Of a stretch of DNA of 18,982 nucleotides, positions 14,244-18,982 are shown piece by piece (within the stretch, counting starts at the first letter, position 1; each line of letters opens with the position of its first letter). The translations under genes were made by a program, and so were the position numbers. Source of the stretch: JBFXIE01 sp050176255. Lineage in GTDB: Bacteria; Pseudomonadota; Gammaproteobacteria; Burkholderiales; Burkholderiaceae_C. Under the pieces are notes generated by a model. The model saw only the letters and a program-made list of their open reading frames with translations. It made no database searches and was not told the origin of the DNA. The stretch lies in assembly GCF_050176255.1 (NCBI RefSeq), contig NZ_JBFXIE010000054.1, one strand, 5' to 3'.

Positions 14244-16328
14244 ATGGCCTACCGCCACCCCAGCCCGCCCCAACTACTTGCGCCGCACATCGCGCTGTGG
14301 ATGCTGCGCCTGCTCACATCGCCCCAGGGCATGCACAAGTTTGTGCGCAAGGGCGACTTCGCCCGCGACGACCTGGCCTATGCCCTGGGCCTGAACGACT
14401 GGATAGACCCGGAGGATCGCCCTTTCAGCCCGGTTGCCGTGCGCGCAGCGCTCTACCAGCGGCTGGTGCAGGCACAGCGCGAATGCGCCAGATCGCCCCT
14501 GCCCGCCCTGCTGCAAACCAACGTGCAGCGTCTGGCCGCGCTGGTGGGGCTGGACGCAGTGGATGCGCGCATCCTGGCGTTTGCCGTGTGCCTGCATACC
14601 GACCCGCTGCTCGATGACGCTGCCGACCTGCTGGAGTCGCTCACATCCACGCAGGTAGTCCAAACCGTGGCCATGCTGCTGGATCTGCCCGATGCGCCGG
14701 TGCGCCGGGCCCTGGGCAGCCAGGGTCTGCTGGCGCGCTCGGGCCTGGTGGTGGTCGATCGCAGTGGCTCCAGCCGACTGAAGGGCAAACTGGAGCTGCT
14801 GTCGCACACCTTTGCCGACCAGCTGGTGTCGGGCGACGCCGACCCCATCCACCTGCTGCGCGGCAAGATTCAGCCGGCTGCGCCGGGGCATCTGGGCCTG
14901 AGCGACTACGGCCACATCCAGACCACGCTTGACATCGTGCGGCCCTGGCTGCGCCACGCGCAGGGCACGGGGCGGCGCGGGGTCAACCTCTACGTGCATG
15001 GCGCGCCGGGCACGGGCAAGACCGAGCTGGCCCGCGCCCTGGCGCATGACATGGGCTGCGAACTGTTCGAGGTGGCCAGCGAAGACGAAGACGGCGACCC
15101 CATCAGCGGCACCAACAGGCTGCGTGCTTTTCGTGCAGCGCAGAGCTTTCTGGCCCAGCGCAAGGCGCTGCTGCTGTTTGACGAGGTGGAAGACGTTTTC
15201 AGCGACAGCCCGCTGGAGCGCCGGGCCTCGGCCCAGTCGCACAAGGCCTGGCTCAACCGCATGCTGGAGGACAACCCCGTGCCCACGCTGTGGCTGTCCA
15301 ACGCGGTGCAGGGGGTGGATGCCGCCTTCATCCGCCGCTTCGACATGGTGTTCGAACTGCCCGTGCCGCCGCGCAGCCAGCGCGAGCGCATCGTTCAGGC
15401 GCATTGCGGCGACCTGCTGGACGCGCCGCGCCTCGCCCGCGTGGCCGCGGCCGAACACCTGGCCCCTGCCGTGGTGGCCCGCGCCAGCGCCGTGGCGCAA
15501 GCCATCCTGCCCGAAGTGGGCCGCACGGCCAGCGCCCACGCCTTCGAGCACCTGGTCAGCCACACGCTGCAGGCCCAGGGCCACCGCGCGCTGCCGCGCC
15601 ATGACGCCAACCGCCTGCCCGAGGTGTATGACCCCGCCTTTCTGAATGCCGATGCCGATCTGGCCGAGGTGGCGCAGGGCCTGGCCGCAGCGCGTGGCAC
15701 CGGCGGCGCCCGGCTGTGCCTGTACGGGCCGCCGGGCACCGGCAAGACAGCCTTCGGGCGCTGGCTGGCCGGGCAGCTGGACATGCCGCTGCAGGTGGAG
15801 CGCGCGTCCGACCTGCTGTCGATGTATGTGGGCCAGGCAGAAAAGAATATTGCCCGCGCCTTTCGCCAGGCCGAAGACGACGGCGCGCTGCTGCTCATCG
15901 ACGAGGTGGACAGCTTTCTGCAAGACCGCCGGGGCGCGCAGCGCAGTTGGGAGGTGACGCAGGTCAACGAAATGCTCACGCAGATGGAAGGCTTTGCAGG
16001 CATCTTCATCGCATCCACCAACCTGATGGACGGCCTGGACCCGGCCGCGCTACGCCGCTTTGACCTGAAGGTGAAGTTCGACTGCCTGGGTCGGGACGCC
16101 GCCTGGGCGCTGTTGCAGCGCCACTGCGCGCAACTGGGGCTGCCCTCACCCGGCCCGGCAGAACAGGCCCGGCTGACGCACCTGAAGCAACTCACGCCCG
16201 GCGACTTTGCCGCTGTGGTGCGTCAGCAGCGCTTTCGCCCCCTGTCCGCTCCCGACGCGCTGGTGGCAGCGCTGGAGTCCGAGTGCGCGCTCAAACAGGA
16301 GGCCCGCAACATTCTGGGTTTTGTTTGA
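14244..16328 (+). CDS. Tandem AAA ATPase (Cdc48-type architecture)
   Basis: 694-residue protein with two AAA modules after a 240-residue helical N-terminal region I do not recognise. Module 1: Walker A GAPGTGKT at 253-260, Walker B LLLFDEVEDVF at about 309-319, and FIRRFD at 363-368. Module 2: GPPGTGKT at 495-502, LLLIDEVD at 549-556, ASTN sensor 1, and LRRFD ending at 607. Module 2 carries a typical pore-loop segment SMYVGQAEKNI, while module 1 lacks the GESE-like motif (SEDEDGDPISGTNRL instead). Both nucleotide sites look intact. It probably remodels or unfolds a protein or complex; the substrate is unknown. The start ATG 14244 has a perfect AGGAGG with 6 nt spacing, far better than the upstream ATG at 14169. 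It has its own intergenic region with the palindrome at 14185, so it may be expressed independently of the broken PP2C gene. The next gene starts 31 nt downstream. Confidence 0.92.
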   Translation: MAYRHPSPPQLLAPHIALWMLRLLTSPQGMHKFVRKGDFARDDLAYALGLNDWIDPEDRPFSPVAVRAALYQRLVQAQRECARSPLPALLQTNVQRLAALVGLDAVDARILAFAVCLHTDPLLDDAADLLESLTSTQVVQTVAMLLDLPDAPVRRALGSQGLLARSGLVVVDRSGSSRLKGKLELLSHTFADQLVSGDADPIHLLRGKIQPAAPGHLGLSDYGHIQTTLDIVRPWLRHAQGTGRRGVNLYVHGAPGTGKTELARALAHDMGCELFEVASEDEDGDPISGTNRLRAFRAAQSFLAQRKALLLFDEVEDVFSDSPLERRASAQSHKAWLNRMLEDNPVPTLWLSNAVQGVDAAFIRRFDMVFELPVPPRSQRERIVQAHCGDLLDAPRLARVAAAEHLAPAVVARASAVAQAILPEVGRTASAHAFEHLVSHTLQAQGHRALPRHDANRLPEVYDPAFLNADADLAEVAQGLAAARGTGGARLCLYGPPGTGKTAFGRWLAGQLDMPLQVERASDLLSMYVGQAEKNIARAFRQAEDDGALLLIDEVDSFLQDRRGAQRSWEVTQVNEMLTQMEGFAGIFIASTNLMDGLDPAALRRFDLKVKFDCLGRDAAWALLQRHCAQLGLPSPGPAEQARLTHLKQLTPGDFAAVVRQQRFRPLSAPDALVAALESECALKQEARNILGFV

Positions 16329-16359
16329 CACTATTTGCTACAAAATCAGCTAATCCACC

Positions 16360-17844
16360 ATGCGCACCCTGTCCAAATCGAAGCTACTGGCTTTTCGCCA
16401 GTGTCCCAAGCGCCTGTGGCTTGAAGTGCATCAGCCGCAGTTGCGCGAGGACTCCGGCGCCACCCAGGCCAGCTTCGCCACGGGCCACCAGGTGGGCGAC
16501 ATTGCGCGCCAGCTGTACGACCCGCACCAGCAAGGCCAGCTGATCGACCCGCAGGCCGAGGGTTTCGACGCAGCCTTTGCGCGCACCCAGCACCTGCTAC
16601 AGTCCCGCAAGCCGATCTTCGAGGCCGGTTTCCGCGCCGAAGGCGCGCTGGCCTTTGCCGACGTGCTGCTGCCCGTTGGCAAAAAGTGGCGCATGGTCGA
16701 GGTCAAATCTTCCACCAGCGTGAAAGACTACCACCGCGACGACGCCGCTGTGCAGTCCTTTGTGGCCCGCGCCTGCGGTGTGCCCCTGCAGTCCATTGCG
16801 CTGGCACATATCGACAGCCAATGGACGTACCCTGGCCACGGCGACTACCGTGGCCTGCTGGTCGAGGCAGACCTGACCGAAGAGGCTTTTGCCCGCACAG
16901 AGGAAGTGCGCGGCTGGATCGCCCAGGCCCAGGCCGTGGCGGCACGCAAGACGGCGCCGCACATCGCCACCGGCGCGCAGTGCAGCAGCCCTTACGAATG
17001 CGGCTTTGTCGCCCACTGCCAAAGCCAGGAGCCCCAGGCCGAACACCCGGTGCACTGGCTGCCGCGCCGCAGCCAGGCGCTCAAAGCGCACATCGATGAG
17101 CATGGCATTGCCGAACTGCGCGACGTGCCCGACGGCCTGCTTAACGCTACGCAGCAGCGCGTCAAAGCCGCGACCCTGTCAGGCCGGGCGTTTTTTGACC
17201 AAGGCGCCGCCGCGCAGGCCCTGGCCGCGCACAAGCTGCCCGGCTGCTTCATCGACTTTGAAACCATCCAGTTTGCTGTGCCCGTCTGGCCCAGCACCCG
17301 GCCGTACCAGCAAATGCCGTTTCAGTTCAGCGTGCACCGGCTGGGACGCACCGGGCAGGTCAAGCACCAGGCTTTTCTGGACTTATCGGGCAACAACCCG
17401 TCGCGGCCCTTTGCCCAGGCGCTCATCGCGGCCTGCGGCCAACGCGGCCCGGTGTTTGTCTACAACGCCGCGTTTGAAACCAGCCGCATCCGCGAACTGG
17501 CCGAATGCCATCCGCGCCTGGCACCCGCGCTGCACGCCATTAACGAGCGCATCGTCGATCTTCTGCCCATTGCCCGCCAGCACTACTACCACCCCAGCCA
17601 GCAAGGCAGCTGGAGCATCAAGGCCGTGCTACCCGCCCTGTGCCCGGATCTGCACTACGACCAGCTTGACGGCGTGCAGGACGGAGGCGCGGCCCAGCAG
17701 GCCTACCTGGAGGCCATCGCCCCCGCCACCCAAGCCCCGCGCAAAGCCGAGCTGGAGCGCCAGTTGCTGGCCTACTGCCACCTAGACACCTGGGCCATGG
17801 TGCGGCTGTGGGCGGCATTCACCGCAACCACTTTGAAAGACTGA
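16360..17844 (+). CDS. DUF2779-like protein: Cas4-like PD-(D/E)XK nuclease plus DEDD exonuclease
   Basis: 494 residues. The N-terminal half resembles Cas4/AddB-type nucleases: SKSKLLAFRQCPKRLWLE at 5-22 with Cys15, FADVLLP with Asp101, MVEVKSST with Glu114 and Lys116 (PD-(D/E)XK core), then Cys208, Cys214 and Cys220. One early and three late cysteines are the pattern of the 4Fe-4S cluster in these enzymes. The C-terminal half (about 295-490) looks like a DEDD-type 3'-5' exonuclease: CFIDFET (Asp299, Glu301), VYNAAFETSRI (about 367-377), VDLL (Asp400), and AYCHLD with Asp476. I link this domain pair to the DUF2779 family from memory. The likely role is nucleic-acid processing; the substrate is unknown. 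The start ATG 16360 lies 31 nt after the ATPase; the 3' end lies 5 nt before the WYL gene, so the three probably form an operon. Confidence 0.85.
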   Translation: MRTLSKSKLLAFRQCPKRLWLEVHQPQLREDSGATQASFATGHQVGDIARQLYDPHQQGQLIDPQAEGFDAAFARTQHLLQSRKPIFEAGFRAEGALAFADVLLPVGKKWRMVEVKSSTSVKDYHRDDAAVQSFVARACGVPLQSIALAHIDSQWTYPGHGDYRGLLVEADLTEEAFARTEEVRGWIAQAQAVAARKTAPHIATGAQCSSPYECGFVAHCQSQEPQAEHPVHWLPRRSQALKAHIDEHGIAELRDVPDGLLNATQQRVKAATLSGRAFFDQGAAAQALAAHKLPGCFIDFETIQFAVPVWPSTRPYQQMPFQFSVHRLGRTGQVKHQAFLDLSGNNPSRPFAQALIAACGQRGPVFVYNAAFETSRIRELAECHPRLAPALHAINERIVDLLPIARQHYYHPSQQGSWSIKAVLPALCPDLHYDQLDGVQDGGAAQQAYLEAIAPATQAPRKAELERQLLAYCHLDTWAMVRLWAAFTATTLKD

Positions 17845-17849
17845 CCCCC

Positions 17850-18833
17850 ATGGCCCAACGTCCCGACACCCTGGAGACCGCGCTGCTGATGGTGGAGCTG
17901 CTGCGCCGCATCCCGCGCGGGCGCAAAATCACCGCCCGCGAACTGCACCAGCAGCTCAAGGACGCGGGCTTCGAGCGAGACCTGCGCAGCATCCAGCGCC
18001 AGCTCGAAATCCTCAGCGAGCATTTCGACATCGAACGCGACGAACGCAGCAAACCCTACGGCTACCGCTGGCTGGAGCGCGCCCAGGGCCTGGCCGTGCC
18101 CCACCTTACACCCCAGGAATCGTTGCTGCTGCAACTGGCCCAGGAGCACCTGAAAAACCTGCTGCCCGCGCGGCTGATGGCATCGATGGACGGCTTTTTC
18201 ACCCAGGCCCGGCGCAACCTGGGTGATAGCCCCGACACGGCGCTGGAGCGCCAATGGCCACACAAGGTGCGCGTGGTGGCCACCAGCCAGCCGCTGCTGG
18301 CGCCCACTATCGCGCCGGGCGTGCTGGAAGAGGTCAGCGAAGCGCTGTACTCCAACCACTGGCTGCAACTGGACTACCGCAATGCCGCCGGTAAGCGCCG
18401 CCAGGTCAAGGTCATGCCCCTGGGCCTGGCCCAGCAAGGCCCACGCCTGTACCTGGTGTGCCGCTTTGAAGGCTTTGACAACGAACGCAGCCTGGCATTG
18501 CACCGCATCCGCAAGGCTGAAGCATCCACCCTGCGCTTTGAGCGCCCGGCGGGGTTTGACCTGCAGAGATACGACGACGACGGACGCTTTGGCTTTGGCG
18601 AGGGGCAGCGGGTGCGGTTGACGTTTCAGATTGAAAAAGAGGCAGGTTTTCATCTGGCGGAAACGCCGCTGTCCCGTGATCAACAGGTGCGGGAATGGCC
18701 CCACGGCTGGCTGGAGGTGACGGCGACGGTCGTCGATAGCGCGATGCTGGACTGGTGGCTGCGGGGGTTTGGGGAGGCGGTGCAGAACGTGCAGAAAACC
18801 ACCACTGTGGAAAAAACCAAGGAAAGCGAATGA
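17850..18833 (+). CDS. WYL-domain transcriptional regulator
   Basis: 327 residues. Residues 1-75 form an N-terminal winged helix (ETALLMVELLRRIPRG, ARELHQQLKDAGFERDLRSIQRQLE) like DeoR/YafY-type regulators. A WYL domain follows at about 170-240, with SNHWLQLDYRNAAGKRRQVKVMPLGL (quoted in part) and RLYLVCRFEGFDNERSLALHRIRKAE. The rest is a WCX-like C-terminal extension (VRLTFQIEKEAGFHLAETPLSRDQQV) and a charged tail. WYL domains sense ligands, often nucleotides or nucleic acids, and such regulators frequently control defence operons. The start is ATG 17850, 5 nt after the preceding stop; GTG 17808 would overlap that gene and adds nothing conserved. It may bind the palindromes at 11508 and 14185 (inference). 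Its TGA overlaps an ATG at 18830. Confidence 0.9.
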   Translation: MAQRPDTLETALLMVELLRRIPRGRKITARELHQQLKDAGFERDLRSIQRQLEILSEHFDIERDERSKPYGYRWLERAQGLAVPHLTPQESLLLQLAQEHLKNLLPARLMASMDGFFTQARRNLGDSPDTALERQWPHKVRVVATSQPLLAPTIAPGVLEEVSEALYSNHWLQLDYRNAAGKRRQVKVMPLGLAQQGPRLYLVCRFEGFDNERSLALHRIRKAEASTLRFERPAGFDLQRYDDDGRFGFGEGQRVRLTFQIEKEAGFHLAETPLSRDQQVREWPHGWLEVTATVVDSAMLDWWLRGFGEAVQNVQKTTTVEKTKESE

Positions 18834-18916
18834 CAGACAACGAAACCGCCCATGTCCTTGTATCTTCTAAACCTCGAAGTTCAGGACATGGTTTCGGAAA
18901 GTTGTCCACAGCCTGA
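18830..18916 (+). CDS. Short ORF coupled to the WYL gene, possibly a truncated gene
   Basis: ATG at 18830 overlaps the WYL stop (ATGA) and has AGGA 6 nt upstream, a good initiation site. The frame stops after 28 codons at TGA 18914-18916. The product resembles nothing I recognise. The good start followed by early termination inside less GC-rich, repeat-bearing sequence suggests a downstream operon gene interrupted near 18850. It could equally be a real small protein or chance. Confidence 0.3.
   Translation: MTDNETAHVLVSSKPRSSGHGFGKLSTA
18841..18896. repeat. Long imperfect inverted repeat near the right edge
   Basis: Left arm CGAAACC-(gcc)-CATGTCCT (18841-18858) pairs with right arm AGGACATGGTTTCG (18883-18896): 15 paired positions with a 3-nt bulge and a 24-nt loop. 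A further inverted pair, TGTCCAC (18903-18909) and GTGGACA (18961-18967), follows. No T run accompanies the hairpin. It could be a transposon end, a REP-like element or a regulatory hairpin. Confidence 0.45.
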
Positions 18917-18982
18917 TAGCCCTCTGGGAGCTGTGAGCATCCCGTGGGAGAGCATGCGGCGTGGACAGCTGACCGTCTATCG
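18852..18982 (+). CDS. Open frame running off the window edge (doubtful)
   Basis: ATG at 18852 opens a frame without stop to the end of the window (43 codons visible, beginning MSLYLLNLEVQDM). There is no good ribosome binding site, and the start lies in the left arm of an inverted repeat. Base use is less GC-rich than in the genes before it. No family was recognised. It may be the start of a gene or mobile-element ORF continuing outside the window, or chance. Confidence 0.2.
   Translation, partial: MSLYLLNLEVQDMVSESCPQPDSPLGAVSIPWESMRRGQLTVY

Noticed and set aside
14274..15923. A 549-codon minus-strand frame opposite the AAA ATPase
   Set aside because: It is a shadow of the ATPase, whose motifs are complete on the plus strand. 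The minus product is low-complexity His/Gln/Ala-rich.
16329..16359. Repeat-like CTATTTGCTACAAAATCAGC between the ATPase and nuclease genes
   Set aside because: It is only faintly similar to the repeat family and has no hairpin; too short to support.
18902..18910. DnaA-box-like TTGTCCACA
   Set aside because: A single site with one mismatch to TTATCCACA, no cluster of boxes and no AT-rich unwinding region; not evidence for an origin.

Overview
The window is GC-rich, densely coded DNA that looks like a chromosome of a betaproteobacterium of the family Comamonadaceae (Acidovorax/Comamonas/Delftia-like). The grounds are the gene order hemC-hemD-hemX-hemY next to ppc, the protein sequences, and repeated copies of a short interspersed element (core TTTTGATAGCTGCCAGCG) that I associate with this family. 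The genus is inference.

Left part (about 20-11410) is housekeeping. ppc (phosphoenolpyruvate carboxylase) lies on the minus strand, divergent from a plus-strand cluster hemC-hemD-hemX-hemY for tetrapyrrole synthesis and its associated membrane proteins. valS (valyl-tRNA synthetase) and galU (UDP-glucose pyrophosphorylase, TTG start) follow. Intrinsic terminators sit just before valS and between valS and galU. Both ppc and hemD seem to carry interspersed-repeat DNA inside the reading frame, with the frame preserved.

Right part (about 11411-18833) looks like an accessory island, all on the plus strand. It holds: (1) a Sir2-family NAD-dependent enzyme whose N-terminus resembles the DNA-reading gamma winged helix of FtsK; (2) an unrecognised 155-residue protein; (3) a PP2C-type phosphatase gene broken by a 1-base frameshift and an in-frame stop; (4) a tandem AAA ATPase of the Cdc48 type; (5) a DUF2779-like protein combining a Cas4-like PD-(D/E)XK/Fe-S nuclease with a DEDD exonuclease; (6) a WYL-domain transcription regulator. 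Two 17-bp palindromes, identical at 14 of 17 positions, lie upstream of the Sir2 gene and of the AAA gene. They are good candidates for operators of one regulator, perhaps the WYL protein. Taken together this suggests a co-regulated genome-defence or DNA-stress module, possibly not described before; that role is inference from domain content and context.

The last 150 bases hold a short coupled ORF and nested inverted repeats with less GC-rich sequence, possibly the start of a further gene or of a mobile element cut by the window edge. No rRNA, tRNA, CRISPR array or complete insertion sequence was seen. No gene-free stretch exceeds 300 bases.
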